64,000 nucleotides of DNA from Pseudomonas sp. BGI-2 (GTDB lineage: Bacteria; Pseudomonadota; Gammaproteobacteria; Pseudomonadales; Pseudomonadaceae). Shown in pieces: positions 9,601 to 17,708 of the stretch. The first letter of the stretch is position 1. Each line of letters opens with the position of its first letter. Below the pieces are notes generated by a model. It did not search any database and was not told the DNA's origin. It saw only the letters and a program-made list of their open reading frames with translations. The stretch spans positions 1 through 64,000 of the forward strand of contig NZ_SISB01000024.1 in NCBI RefSeq assembly GCF_004310295.1. The letters run 5' to 3'. Made by a program: the position numbers and the translations under genes.

Positions 9601-10574
9601 GCACCTTCGTGATGCCGACCCTGATCGAACTGGAAAGCTTCGACGAACTGCAACGGGAGATTTTCGGTCCGGTGCTGCACGTGGTTCGTTACAAGCGCAA
9701 AGACATCGATCAACTGATCGGTCAGATCAACGCTTCCGGCTACGGCCTGACGCTGGGTGTGCACACCCGGATCGACGAGACCATCGCCAAGGTGATCGAC
9801 AACGTCAACGCCGGTAACGTCTACGTGAACCGCAACATCGTGGGTGCCGTGGTTGGCGTGCAGCCGTTCGGCGGCGAAGGTTTATCGGGCACGGGGCCTA
9901 AGGCGGGTGGTCCGCTGTACCTGTACCGTCTGCTGTCGACACGTCCTACGGATGCAATCGAACAATCCTTCGCTCGCGGTGATGCCATCGCTGCCCCGGA
10001 CGTTCGTCTGCGTGATGCCATGAGCAAACCGCTGACCGCACTGAAAGCCTGGGCCGACAGCAACAAGTTTGCCGACCTGAGCACCCTGTGCGTGCAGTTC
10101 GCGGCGCAATCGCAAAGCGGCATCACCCGTGTACTGGCTGGCCCGACCGGTGAGCGCAACAGCTACGCCATCCTGCCGCGCGAACACGTGCTGTGCCTGG
10201 CAGAAGTCGAAGGCGATCTGCTGACTCAACTGGCGGCGGTGTTGGCCGTCGGCGGTTCGGCGGTGTGGCCGGAAGCTGAATTGACCAAGGCACTGTTCGC
10301 ACGTCTGCCGAAGGACATTCAGGCGAAGATCAAACTGGTTGCCGACTGGGGCAAGGACGAAGTGGTGTTTGATGCGGTTCTGCATCATGGCCATTCCGAT
10401 CAGCTGCGTGCGGTGTGCCATCAAGTGGCCAAACGTGCCGGTGCAATTGTCGGGGTTCATGGTTTGTCGCAAGGCGAGACCAACATTGCGCTGGAACGTC
10501 TGGTAATTGAGCGGGCGTTGAGCGTTAACACCGCTGCGGCGGGTGGTAATGCCAGCTTGATGACGATCGGCTAA
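6624..10574 (+). CDS. putA: Trifunctional PutA: repressor, proline dehydrogenase, P5C dehydrogenase
   Basis: 1316-aa enzyme oxidising proline to glutamate. Residues 1-47 form the ribbon-helix-helix DNA-binding domain (TTLGVKLDDPTRERLKAAA), so it also autoregulates the put divergon. The FAD proline dehydrogenase barrel follows (roughly 250-560, with RLVKGAYWDSEIKRAQ). The NAD-dependent P5C dehydrogenase runs from about 640 to 1100, with its nucleophile in SAFDSAGQRCSALR. A C-terminal domain of the long PutA type ends the protein. The ATG at 6624 is chosen over 6588 because GAGG lies 8 bp upstream and the RHH domain starts directly after it. Confidence 0.97.
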   Translation: MATTTLGVKLDDPTRERLKAAATSIDRTPHWLIKQAIFNYLEKLEGGATLTELNGLTKDSDDIVDAPLDHAHQCFLEFAESILPQSVLRASITAAYRRPEPEVVPMLIEQARLPAAMAEATNKLASSIAEKLRNQKSAGGRAGIVQGLLQEFSLSSQEGVALMCLAEALLRIPDKGTRDALIRDKISTGNWHPHLGNSPSLFVNAATWGLLLTGKLVATHNEAGLTSSLSRIIGKSGEPMIRKGVDMAMRLMGEQFVTGETIAEALANASKFEAKGFRYSYDMLGEAALTEHDAQKYLASYEQAIHSIGKASHGRGIYEGPGISIKLSALHPRYSRAQYERVMDELYPRLLSLTLLAKQYDIGLNIDAEEADRLELSLDLLERLCFEPQLTGWNGIGFVIQAYQKRCPYVIDYVIDLARRSRHRLMIRLVKGAYWDSEIKRAQVEGLEGYPVYTRKVYTDVSYIACARKLLSVPEVIYPQFATHNAHTLSAIYHIAGQNYYPGQYEFQCLHGMGEPLYEQVVGKVSEGKLNRPCRVYAPVGTHETLLAYLVRRLLENGANTSFVNQIADQSISIQALVADPVASIEQMATLEGGFGLPHPRIPLPRDLYGAERANSSGIDMANEHRLASLSCALLATAHNHWKAAPMLGCASSSETPAPVLNPSDLRDVVGHVQEATVEDVDNAIQCALNAAPIWQATPPAERAAILERAADLMEGEIQPLMGLLAREAGKTFANAIAEVREAVDFLRYYAVQARNDFTNDAHRPLGPVVCISPWNFPLAIFSGQVAAALAAGNPVLAKPAEQTPLVAAQAVRLLLEAGIPEGVLQLLPGRGETVGARLVGDDRVKGVMFTGSTEVARLLQRNVAGRLDAQGRPIPLIAETGGQNAMIVDSSALTEQVVIDVVSSAFDSAGQRCSALRVLCLQEDSADRVIEMLKGAMAECRLGNPERLSVDIGPVIDAEAKAGIEKHIQAMRDKGRNVYQVAIANGEEVKRGTFVMPTLIELESFDELQREIFGPVLHVVRYKRKDIDQLIGQINASGYGLTLGVHTRIDETIAKVIDNVNAGNVYVNRNIVGAVVGVQPFGGEGLSGTGPKAGGPLYLYRLLSTRPTDAIEQSFARGDAIAAPDVRLRDAMSKPLTALKAWADSNKFADLSTLCVQFAAQSQSGITRVLAGPTGERNSYAILPREHVLCLAEVEGDLLTQLAAVLAVGGSAVWPEAELTKALFARLPKDIQAKIKLVADWGKDEVVFDAVLHHGHSDQLRAVCHQVAKRAGAIVGVHGLSQGETNIALERLVIERALSVNTAAAGGNASLMTIG

Positions 10575-10622
10575 ACGCAATAAGACCGGGCATCCGCAAT
10601 GGGCGCCCGGTACGCAACCCCC

Positions 10623-10714
10623 CTGTGGGAGCGGGCTTGCTCGCGAAAGCGGAGTGTCAGTCGACATCAACATCGACTGTTACACCGCATTCGCGAGCAA
10701 GCCCGCTCCCACAG
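10623..10714. repeat. REPIN downstream of putA
   Basis: Inverted REP cores TGTGGGAGCGGGCTTGCTCG at both ends with a 45-bp centre that itself contains GTCAGTCGACATCAACATCG-type dyad sequence. The centre is nearly identical to the one at 25701, so the two elements are recent relatives. Confidence 0.9.
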
Positions 10715-10832
10715 TTGTTTTGCGGCGCCTGCTAAGTCGCTGCGCTGCTCCACCATCACGCTCATCAATCATCCTGTTCAGCCTTTATTCCCACGCCTAG
10801 ACTCGGTCCATTCCAAAAAAAGGTAGGCCGCC

Positions 10833-12635
10833 ATGTCCGAGACGTTGCTCAGTTCCCGCAATCTGGCTTTCGAGCTGTATGAAGTCCTCGATGCCGAAGG
10901 CCTGACCCAGCGTGAGCGTTTCGCCGAGCACAACCGCGAAACCTTCGATGCCGCCATCGGCACTGCCCGCAGCATCGCCGAGAAATTCTTCGCCCCGCAC
11001 AACCGCAAGGGTGACGAGAACGAGCCGCGCTATGAAGACGGTCAGGCGATTCTGATTCCGGAGGTGAAACCGGCGGTGGATGCCTTCCTCGAAGCCGGTT
11101 TCCTCAACGCGGCGCGCAGTTTCGACGCCGGCGGCATGCAGCTTCCTACGTTGCTGTCTCAGGCTTGCTTCGCGCACTTCCAGTCAGCCAACGCGGCATC
11201 GACCTCATACCCGTTCCTGACCATGGGCGCGGCGAACCTGATCGAAAGCTTCGGCACCGAGGAGCAGAAACAGCGCTTCCTGCAGCCGATGATCGATGGC
11301 CGCTTCTTCGGCACCATGGCCCTGACCGAGCCGCATGCTGGCTCGTCGTTGTCGGATATTCGTACCCGCGCAGAGCCTGCGTCTGACGGCACGTATCGAC
11401 TCAAGGGCAACAAGATCTTCATCTCCGGCGGTGATCACCCGTTGTCGGAAAACATCGTGCACATGGTGCTGGCGAAATTGCCGGACGCACCGGCCGGGGT
11501 GAAGGGTATTTCGCTGTTCATCGTGCCCAAGTTCCTAGTTAACGACGACGGTAGCCTGGGCAAACGTAACGACGTGCTGCTGGCCGGCTTGTTCCACAAG
11601 ATGGGCTGGCGTGGCACTACCTCCACCGCGCTGAACTTCGGCGATAACGGCGAGTGTGTCGGCTACCTTGTGGGCAAGCCGCACCAAGGCCTGAGCTACA
11701 TGTTCCAGATGATGAACGAGGCGCGGATCGGCGTCGGCATGGGCGCGGTGATGCTCGGTTACGCCGGGTATTTGTATTCTTTGGAGTACGCCCGCGAGCG
11801 TCCGCAAGGTCGCGTGCCGGACAGCAAGGACCCGAACACTGCGCCGGTGGCAATCATTCAGCACGCCGACGTCAAACGCATGTTGCTGACTCAGAAAGCC
11901 TATGTCGAAGGCTCGTTCGACCTTGGGTTGTACGCAGCGCGGCTGTTCGATGACACCACCACGCTGGAGACTGAAGAGCAACGCAAGCAGGCTCATGAGC
12001 TGCTGGATTTACTGACCCCCATCGTCAAATCCTGGCCGTCGGAGTTCTGCCTGAAGGCTAACGAACTGGCGATCCAGATTCTCGGCGGCCACGGTTATAC
12101 CCGTGAGTACCCGGTGGAGCAGTACTACCGCGACAACCGTTTGAACCCGATTCATGAGGGCACCCACGGCATTCAGTCGCTGGACTTGCTGGGGCGCAAA
12201 CTGGCGCAGAACGGTGGTGCGGGGCTCAAGCAATTGATCCGCCTGATCGCCAACACCGCCGAACGGGCGCAGGCGCACGAGTCGTTGACCGCGTTGCGTG
12301 AACCGTTGGAGAAACTGGTCGCGCGCCTGCAAACGGTGACCATCGGTTTGCTGACGGATCTGGGGCAAGGCAAGGTCAACAGCAGCCTGGCGAACTCGGC
12401 GTTGTACCTGAAGGTGTTCGGGCACACGGTGATTGGCTGGCGCTGGCTGGAACAGGCGATTCGTGCCGAGGAAGGGTTGGCCGAAGGGAATGCGGCGGAT
12501 GTGAGCTTCTATAAGGGCAAGCTGCAGGCAGCGCGGTATTTCCTGACGTGGGAAGTTCCGGGTTGTCATCATGAGCTGGCGATTCTTGAGGCGCGGGATG
12601 ATGTTTGTTTGAACATGCAGGATGAGTGGTTTTAA
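10833..12635 (+). CDS. Acyl-CoA dehydrogenase (long, DmdC-like form with C-terminal extension)
   Basis: 600-aa FAD-dependent acyl-CoA dehydrogenase. The canonical fold occupies residues 35-440, with FAD/substrate motifs MALTEPHAGSSLSDIRTRA and QILGGHGYTREYPVEQYYRD. An additional C-terminal helical domain of the kind seen in the 600-residue subfamily follows. Members are often annotated as 3-methylmercaptopropionyl-CoA dehydrogenase (DmdC), but the true substrate is usually unknown. No dmd neighbours are present, so a fatty-acyl or related CoA substrate is equally possible. Confidence 0.88.
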   Translation: MSETLLSSRNLAFELYEVLDAEGLTQRERFAEHNRETFDAAIGTARSIAEKFFAPHNRKGDENEPRYEDGQAILIPEVKPAVDAFLEAGFLNAARSFDAGGMQLPTLLSQACFAHFQSANAASTSYPFLTMGAANLIESFGTEEQKQRFLQPMIDGRFFGTMALTEPHAGSSLSDIRTRAEPASDGTYRLKGNKIFISGGDHPLSENIVHMVLAKLPDAPAGVKGISLFIVPKFLVNDDGSLGKRNDVLLAGLFHKMGWRGTTSTALNFGDNGECVGYLVGKPHQGLSYMFQMMNEARIGVGMGAVMLGYAGYLYSLEYARERPQGRVPDSKDPNTAPVAIIQHADVKRMLLTQKAYVEGSFDLGLYAARLFDDTTTLETEEQRKQAHELLDLLTPIVKSWPSEFCLKANELAIQILGGHGYTREYPVEQYYRDNRLNPIHEGTHGIQSLDLLGRKLAQNGGAGLKQLIRLIANTAERAQAHESLTALREPLEKLVARLQTVTIGLLTDLGQGKVNSSLANSALYLKVFGHTVIGWRWLEQAIRAEEGLAEGNAADVSFYKGKLQAARYFLTWEVPGCHHELAILEARDDVCLNMQDEWF

Positions 12636-12664
12636 CCAAAGCCTTGTGGTGCTGCTGCAATCCT

Positions 12665-12757
12665 TTCGCGAGCAAGCCCGCTCCCACACTTGATCTGCGG
12701 TGAACACATAATTTGTGGACACCAGAAATCAAATGTGGGAGCGGGCTTGCTCGCGAA
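12665..12757. repeat. REPIN, opposite (tail-to-tail) orientation
   Basis: Two REP cores, here with the TTCGCGAGCAAGCCCGCTCC strand on the left and its complement on the right. This is the reverse polarity of the elements at 4475 and 10623. It fills most of the gap between the acyl-CoA dehydrogenase and the convergent chemoreceptor gene. Confidence 0.88.
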
Positions 12758-12778
12758 GAGGCCCGCACCGACAACACA

Positions 12779-14731
12779 TCAACTCAATTTGAAACTGCCC
12801 ATCTGCCGCGCCAAATCATCCGCCAACCGCTGCAAAGTCTTACAATCCTCTCTGCAAGCCCTGACTTCACCCGCCGTCGCCCGAGCCAAATCCGAAATCC
12901 CCTGCACATTGCGATTGATCTCTTCCGTCACCGCCGACTGCTCTTCCGTGGCCGTCGCCACCTGATGGTTCATGTCGCTGATGCGCTCGACCTGCCCGGT
13001 AATCGCTGTCAGTGACGCTCCGGTGCGCTGGCTCGACTCGACGCCGGTGCCCGTCGCTGCTTGCCCGGAATGCATGGAGGAAACGGCATTCTCAGCGCCC
13101 TGCTTGAGGCTGCCGATCATCTGCTGAATCTCGTCGGTGGACACCTGAGTCCGCCGCGCCAATGTCCGCACTTCATCCGCCACCACTGCAAAACCACGTC
13201 CCATGTCGCCGGCCCGCGCGGCTTCGATGGCCGCGTTCAGTGCCAGTAAATTGGTCTGCTCGGAGATCCCTCGAATCACCGCCAACACCTGATCAATCGA
13301 CGCCACCTGATTGGCCAGCTCGCCCACGGCGCCCGCCGCGATGCCGATTTCATCGGACATGCTTTCTATATGCCGGATCGAACCACCGACCACTTCCCGT
13401 GCCTGCATGGCTTCATCGCGAGCATTCTGCGAAGCGACGGCGGCATTGCCCGCGTTCTGGGCGATTTCCTGCACCGTCAGGCCCATTTCGTGGACTGCCG
13501 TGGCAACCATGTCGGTCATTTCCTGCTGACGACCAGAACGTTCCGCAGTGTTATCCACCACCCGCGCTACCTGCCCGACGGCGGTGCGCAATCTCTCGCT
13601 CGTGGTCAGCACATCGCCAATCATTTCGCGCTGACTGTCGAGGAATCGATTGAAGCCGCGCGCCAGGTCACCCAGCTCATCGGCGCGGCTGGAATCTAAC
13701 CGGTGGGTCAAATCTCCCCCACCGCTACCGATGGCTACCAGCGCGGCTGTTACCTGACGGATCGGCCGCACCAACCCACGGGCCAGCAAGACCACCAACA
13801 TCAGACACACCAGTGCCACCGCCAGGCCAATGCCGCTGCTCATCCACATGGCGCGACGGGCTTCGGCGTAGATCTGCGACTGTGGCACTTCGGCCACCAG
13901 GGTCCAGCCCAGATCCCGCAATGGCAGGCTCAATGCCAGAAAATCTTCGCCTTCGCGGGTAAAACCGCTGCTGATGGCGGACGCTTTGGAGGTAGAGAGC
14001 TGACCCATGACCGTTTGCGCCGCCGCGGCACCGATTTGCTCGGCCAACGTGCGTTTACCACTGAATTGCGCCTCGGGATGAACCTGGATCAAACCGTCGG
14101 AACGCACGAGATAGACCTTGCCGCGCTCACCGAAGTTGAAGTTGTGGATCAACTCCGACAGCTCTTTCATGCTCAGGCCAAGCCCGGCAACGCCCACGAC
14201 TTTGCCGGCCTGCTCGACTTTGAGGTCGATGAACAGCGCCAGTTCTCCGGTCGCGGTGTCATTGTCGATATTGAGGGTGCGCGGCTGGTTGCTGTCGAGG
14301 AATGCGTAGAACCAGGTGTCTTTGGGGTTGGAACGACTGAGGGTCCGGTCCAGGCCTTTTTCAGTGAAGTAATGGTTTGAAGCCGTGCCGACGATTAGCG
14401 CGGTGAACGCCTTGTGTTCAGCGCGGATGCCTTCCAGATACTGCACGAACGCAGCGGTCTGGGTACTGCTTTCACCCCCGGCCAACCAGTCGCGCACCAT
14501 GCTGTTGCTGGCGATGTCCTTGGCGGCGGTGAGGGGTTGGACGAGGATTCGTTCGATGTCGTTGCGCATCGCTTTGATGCTCGACGGCAGTGCCTGTTCG
14601 ACCAGATAGCTCTGGGCGAGACGGTTGACCACGAGGGTATAAATGCCAACCACGATCAGGATGCTGACCAGCAGGGCAGTGCCCATACTGAGGATCAACT
14701 GCCATTGAATACTGCGTCGCCAGAACTGCAT
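12779..14731 (-). CDS. Methyl-accepting chemotaxis protein with periplasmic dCache-type sensor
   Basis: 650-aa transmembrane chemoreceptor. TM1 lies at residues 9-31. A large periplasmic domain of about 250 aa follows, with the double-Cache signature WFYAF...GVAGLGLSMKELSELI and LVRSDGLIQVHPEAQF. TM2 is near 285-305, then a HAMP domain (RGLVRPIRQVTAAL) and the signalling hairpin with EAARAGDMGRGFAVVADEVR. The ligand is not predictable from what I see. The ATG at 14731 is preferred to 14791 because it has a GGGGGTG Shine-Dalgarno and is followed directly by the first membrane helix. A sigma-54-type promoter lies just upstream. Confidence 0.93.
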   Translation of the reverse strand: MQFWRRSIQWQLILSMGTALLVSILIVVGIYTLVVNRLAQSYLVEQALPSSIKAMRNDIERILVQPLTAAKDIASNSMVRDWLAGGESSTQTAAFVQYLEGIRAEHKAFTALIVGTASNHYFTEKGLDRTLSRSNPKDTWFYAFLDSNQPRTLNIDNDTATGELALFIDLKVEQAGKVVGVAGLGLSMKELSELIHNFNFGERGKVYLVRSDGLIQVHPEAQFSGKRTLAEQIGAAAAQTVMGQLSTSKASAISSGFTREGEDFLALSLPLRDLGWTLVAEVPQSQIYAEARRAMWMSSGIGLAVALVCLMLVVLLARGLVRPIRQVTAALVAIGSGGGDLTHRLDSSRADELGDLARGFNRFLDSQREMIGDVLTTSERLRTAVGQVARVVDNTAERSGRQQEMTDMVATAVHEMGLTVQEIAQNAGNAAVASQNARDEAMQAREVVGGSIRHIESMSDEIGIAAGAVGELANQVASIDQVLAVIRGISEQTNLLALNAAIEAARAGDMGRGFAVVADEVRTLARRTQVSTDEIQQMIGSLKQGAENAVSSMHSGQAATGTGVESSQRTGASLTAITGQVERISDMNHQVATATEEQSAVTEEINRNVQGISDLARATAGEVRACREDCKTLQRLADDLARQMGSFKLS

Positions 14732-14764
14732 GGAACACCCCCAAAGAATAAGAGGCTGAAACAC

Positions 14765-14781
14765 TGCAACAGCCGTGCCGA
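14765..14781 (-). promoter_or_regulatory. Candidate sigma-54 promoter for the dCache chemoreceptor
   Basis: Minus strand reads CGGCACGGCTGTTGCA: GG-N10-GC spacing, a -24 GGCACG and a consensus -12 TTGCA, with one deviation (C for T before GG). It places the transcript start about 20-25 nt before the ATG at 14731. Confidence 0.6.
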
Positions 14782-14831
14782 TCGTATACAACTAAACCGA
14801 CAATCTATTCTTTGGTTGTGCGCAAAGCCGA

Positions 14832-15134
14832 TCAGGCCTGATTGATCGTCTTGGAGATCACTTCAACCGTGGCGCTGACTTGCTCTTGGTAACGGTCGAG
14901 TTCCTGCTGGTGCTGTTTTTGCATTTCGATCTGCTGGGAACACAGATTCATCGCGGCCAGCACCAGCAAGCGGTCACCGATCAGCGTCGGGTACTTCCTT
15001 TTGGTGTCGGCCAAGGCAGCTTTCAACATCATCGCGGCGTCCAGCAGGGTTTGCTCTTCCCCGGCCGGCGCCTTGATCGAATAGTCCTCCCCCAGGATCG
15101 AGACGACTTTTACCCCTGCGGCGCCGTGATTCAT
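14832..15134 (-). CDS. zapA: Cell division protein ZapA
   Basis: 100-aa FtsZ-associated protein that promotes Z-ring bundling. It shows the ZapA pattern VKVVSILGEDYSIKAPAGEE, then LDAAMMLKAAL and a C-terminal coiled coil (residues 65-98). Its start overlaps the stop of the upstream TIGR02449-type gene (ATGA), so the two are coupled. In most pseudomonads the 6S RNA gene ssrS follows zapA. Here only 100 bp separate zapA from the chemoreceptor, too short for a 6S RNA. Confidence 0.93.
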   Translation of the reverse strand: MNHGAAGVKVVSILGEDYSIKAPAGEEQTLLDAAMMLKAALADTKRKYPTLIGDRLLVLAAMNLCSQQIEMQKQHQQELDRYQEQVSATVEVISKTINQA

Positions 15135-15361
15135 GCGCTGACCGGGCCGGCGCTGACGCGCTCAACCAGGGCCTGGATGCGAGCCGCGGTGGCGCCTTGT
15201 TTCTCTTCCTGTTCCATCAGGCTCAGCTGCAGGCTTTCGTTTTCATCCTTGGCCTGGGCCAGTTCTGCACTCAGGGTCTGGTTAGTGCCGAGCAGCGTCT
15301 GGTTCTGTTGCACCAGGTCGTTGACCAGCTGTTCCAATTGGCTAAGGGATGCTTCCAACAT
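15131..15361 (-). CDS. TIGR02449 family coiled-coil protein (ZapB-like)
   Basis: 76-aa small coiled-coil protein starting MLEASLSQLEQLVNDLVQQN with continuous heptads through residue 60. TIGR02449 proteins are about this size and stand next to zapA in Pseudomonas. A role in Z-ring organisation analogous to ZapB is an inference from context. The ATG at 15361 is chosen over the longer frame at 15439 because that matches the family length and the coil starts there. Confidence 0.85.
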   Translation of the reverse strand: MLEASLSQLEQLVNDLVQQNQTLLGTNQTLSAELAQAKDENESLQLSLMEQEEKQGATAARIQALVERVSAGPVSA

Positions 15362-15528
15362 TTTGATTTTCCAAGCATTTTCAAAGGGCGCGTACGATAA
15401 AGAAAAGTCACCACGGATGCCAGGGTTATTCAGGCGCAAGCCCTTGATTTTCCTGGCGGGTGACCGTCCTCGCGAGCTTTAAAGACTGTGATTGGCGAAT
15501 CTGGTTCCTTCACTTCGTCGCCCGATTT

Positions 15529-15630
15529 TGTAGGAGCGAAGCTTGCTCGCGAAGGACGTTAACGATTACGCGGGCTGTCTGGATGAACCCGCTGCCTGGA
15601 TATTTTTCGCGAGCAAGCTTCGCTCCTACA
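15529..15630. repeat. REPIN of the GTAGGAGCGAAGCTTGCTCG subtype
   Basis: Inverted pair with core TGTAGGAGCGAAGCTTGCTCG, a different REP subtype from the GGGAGCGGG class elsewhere in the window. It occupies the gap between the divergent TIGR02449 gene and the next chemoreceptor (15362-15748); nothing else is evident there. Confidence 0.88.
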
Positions 15631-15748
15631 GAAAACAGCCTTTCTGCGACAAAAACGCGCAGGCGCTCAAGACTTTAGTCGCATGACCGATAAGTCACTC
15701 ATACGTCAGCTTCAGCGCCGCACGGGTGCGCTCACTTTGGTAAACAGC

Positions 15749-17374
15749 ATGTCCCTTCGTAATATGAATATCGCACCGCGGGCGTTCCTCGGTTTCGCCC
15801 TGATTGGCGGTTTGATGCTGGTTTTGGGTGTGTTTGCCCTGAACCAGATGAGCAAGATTCGCGGCGCAGGCGAGAACATCGTCCAGAGCAGCGTGCCGAG
15901 CATCAAGGCGCTGGATGAGTTCACCCAACTGACGCTGCGTCTGCGGGTCCTGTCCTATCGCCTGTTGACCAACCGCGAACCGGACGTTCAGCAAAAGACC
16001 ATCGAGCTGTTCGACCAGCGCAATCAACAGATCCGTGCCGCTCAGACTGAGTATGAAAAGTTCATCTCCAGCCCTGACGAGCGTGCGGCTTACGACCAGT
16101 ACGTGCAGTTGCTTGGCCAGTATCGTCAGCTTGAAGACCGGATGAAGAGCCTGTCGCGCAACAATCAGATGGAAGAACTGCGCACCTTGCTTAACACCGA
16201 TCTGCTGAACAACTCTGAAGCCGTCAACGCCGTGCTCAACCGCCTGATGCTGATCAACAACCAACAAGCGGTCGACCTTAACCAGCAGGCAGCTGATCAG
16301 TATTCCTCGGCGTTCAACCTGGTCGTCACACTGCTGGTGATCGCCTCCGGGCTGACCGTGCTGTTCGCCTGGCTGCTGACCAACAGCATCACCAAGCCGA
16401 TCGCCAATGCCCTGAGCGCTGCCGAAGAAATCGCCGAGGGCAACCTGACTCGCCCGATCACCGTTGATGGCGAAGACGAAGCCGGCCGCTTGCTGCTGGC
16501 CATGTCGAAGATGCAGGACAAGCTGCGCGACACCCTGCAACGAATTTCCGGTTCGGCCACGCAATTGGCGTCCGCTGCGGAAGAGTTGAACAGTGTCACC
16601 GACGAAAGCGCCCGTGGCCTGACCCAACAGAACAACGAAATCGAACAGGCCGCCACCGCGGTCAATGAAATGACCAGCGCCGTGGAAGAAGTCGCACGCA
16701 ATGCCGTCAGCACTTCCGAAGCCTCGAAAAACGCCACCACCTCGGCCGGTGACGGTCGTGACTTGGTGCAGGAAACCGTCAGCGCCATTGAACGCATGAG
16801 CGCCGATGTGCAGAGCACCGCGACCTTGATTGGCGATCTGGCCAATGAATCCCGTGACATCGGCAAGGTGCTGGACGTGATACGCGGCCTGGCTGACCAG
16901 ACCAACCTGCTGGCATTGAACGCAGCGATCGAAGCTGCGCGTGCCGGTGAAGCCGGGCGTGGTTTCGCGGTGGTGGCGGATGAGGTTCGTGCACTGGCGC
17001 ATCGCACTCAGCAGTCGACCAGCGAAATCGAACGCATGATTGGCAGCATCCAGAGCGGTACCGAACACGCGGTGGATTCGATGCGTAACAGCACCGAACG
17101 CGCCGAATCGACCTTGAACATCGCTCGCGGTGCAGGTCTGTCGCTGGACACGATCAACAGCGCCATCGTCGAGATCAACGAGCGCAACCTGGTGATCGCC
17201 AGTGCGGCGGAAGAACAGGCGCAGGTCGCCCGTGAAGTGGATCGCAACCTGGTGAACATTCGTGATTTGTCGGTTCAATCGGCGACCGGGGCGAATCAGA
17301 CGAGTGCGGCGAGCAATGAATTGTCGCGATTGGCGCTGGACCTGAACAACATGGTTGGGCGGTTTAGCCTCTAA
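15749..17374 (+). CDS. Methyl-accepting chemotaxis protein with four-helix-bundle sensor
   Basis: 541-aa chemoreceptor. TM1 (residues 10-32, FLGFALIGGLMLVLGVFAL) is followed by an all-helical periplasmic domain of about 155 residues (4HB_MCP type), TM2 near 188-210, a HAMP domain (TNSITKPIANALSAAEEIAEG) and the signalling tip EAARAGEAGRGFAVVADEVRALA. The ligand is unknown. The ATG at 15749 gives the 541-aa length common in Pseudomonas. An in-frame start at 15683 would add 22 residues of unremarkable sequence, and neither has a strong ribosome binding site. Confidence 0.9.
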   Translation: MSLRNMNIAPRAFLGFALIGGLMLVLGVFALNQMSKIRGAGENIVQSSVPSIKALDEFTQLTLRLRVLSYRLLTNREPDVQQKTIELFDQRNQQIRAAQTEYEKFISSPDERAAYDQYVQLLGQYRQLEDRMKSLSRNNQMEELRTLLNTDLLNNSEAVNAVLNRLMLINNQQAVDLNQQAADQYSSAFNLVVTLLVIASGLTVLFAWLLTNSITKPIANALSAAEEIAEGNLTRPITVDGEDEAGRLLLAMSKMQDKLRDTLQRISGSATQLASAAEELNSVTDESARGLTQQNNEIEQAATAVNEMTSAVEEVARNAVSTSEASKNATTSAGDGRDLVQETVSAIERMSADVQSTATLIGDLANESRDIGKVLDVIRGLADQTNLLALNAAIEAARAGEAGRGFAVVADEVRALAHRTQQSTSEIERMIGSIQSGTEHAVDSMRNSTERAESTLNIARGAGLSLDTINSAIVEINERNLVIASAAEEQAQVAREVDRNLVNIRDLSVQSATGANQTSAASNELSRLALDLNNMVGRFSL

Positions 17375-17427
17375 AGAGTCCCCCCAACTCTGTGGCCAGG
17401 CGATTTATCTGTGGTGAAGGGATCTTC

Positions 17428-17548
17428 TGTGGCGAGGGGATTTATCCCCGCTGGGCTGCGAAGCGGCCCCCTGCGTTCTTCCAGGCATACCCCGCAAACA
17501 GGCCTTGCGACGGCGTCGCCGCCGAACGGGATAAATCCCCTCGCCACA
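17428..17548. repeat. Inverted repeat element of the GGCGAGGGGATTTATCCCC type
   Basis: Copies of TGTGGCGAGGGGATTTATCC sit in inverted orientation at 17428 and 17548 around a roughly 75-bp centre. A third, degraded half precedes them at 17408. This is a second intergenic REP-like family of fluorescent pseudomonads. Together with the sigma-54-type site it accounts for the 334-bp gap before nhaP2. Confidence 0.8.
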
Positions 17549-17649
17549 GATAAAACCCTCGCCACGGTGATTTCAACCGGCTCTGTAGATGTTGTCAGAA
17601 TTCTATAAAAGCTTTTTGACAGCATCACATTTCAACAGGTTAGAATCGC

Positions 17650-17665
17650 TGGCACGCAGACTGCA
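17650..17665 (+). promoter_or_regulatory. Candidate sigma-54 promoter upstream of the K+/H+ antiporter
   Basis: TGGCACG-CAGAC-TGCA: perfect -24 TGGCACG with GG-N10-GC spacing and a -12 CTGCA (consensus TTGCA). The predicted start, about 17676, leaves a leader of about 33 nt before the TTG start codon. Confidence 0.55.
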
Positions 17666-17708
17666 TGGTCAGTTTGTGCCCGCCTTTCAGCTTTCTGGAG
17701 TACTGCCT

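Noticed and set aside
14732..14831. 6S RNA (ssrS) downstream of zapA
   Set aside because: The gap is only 100 bp and contains the sigma-54-type promoter and leader of the chemoreceptor; a roughly 180-nt 6S RNA cannot fit.
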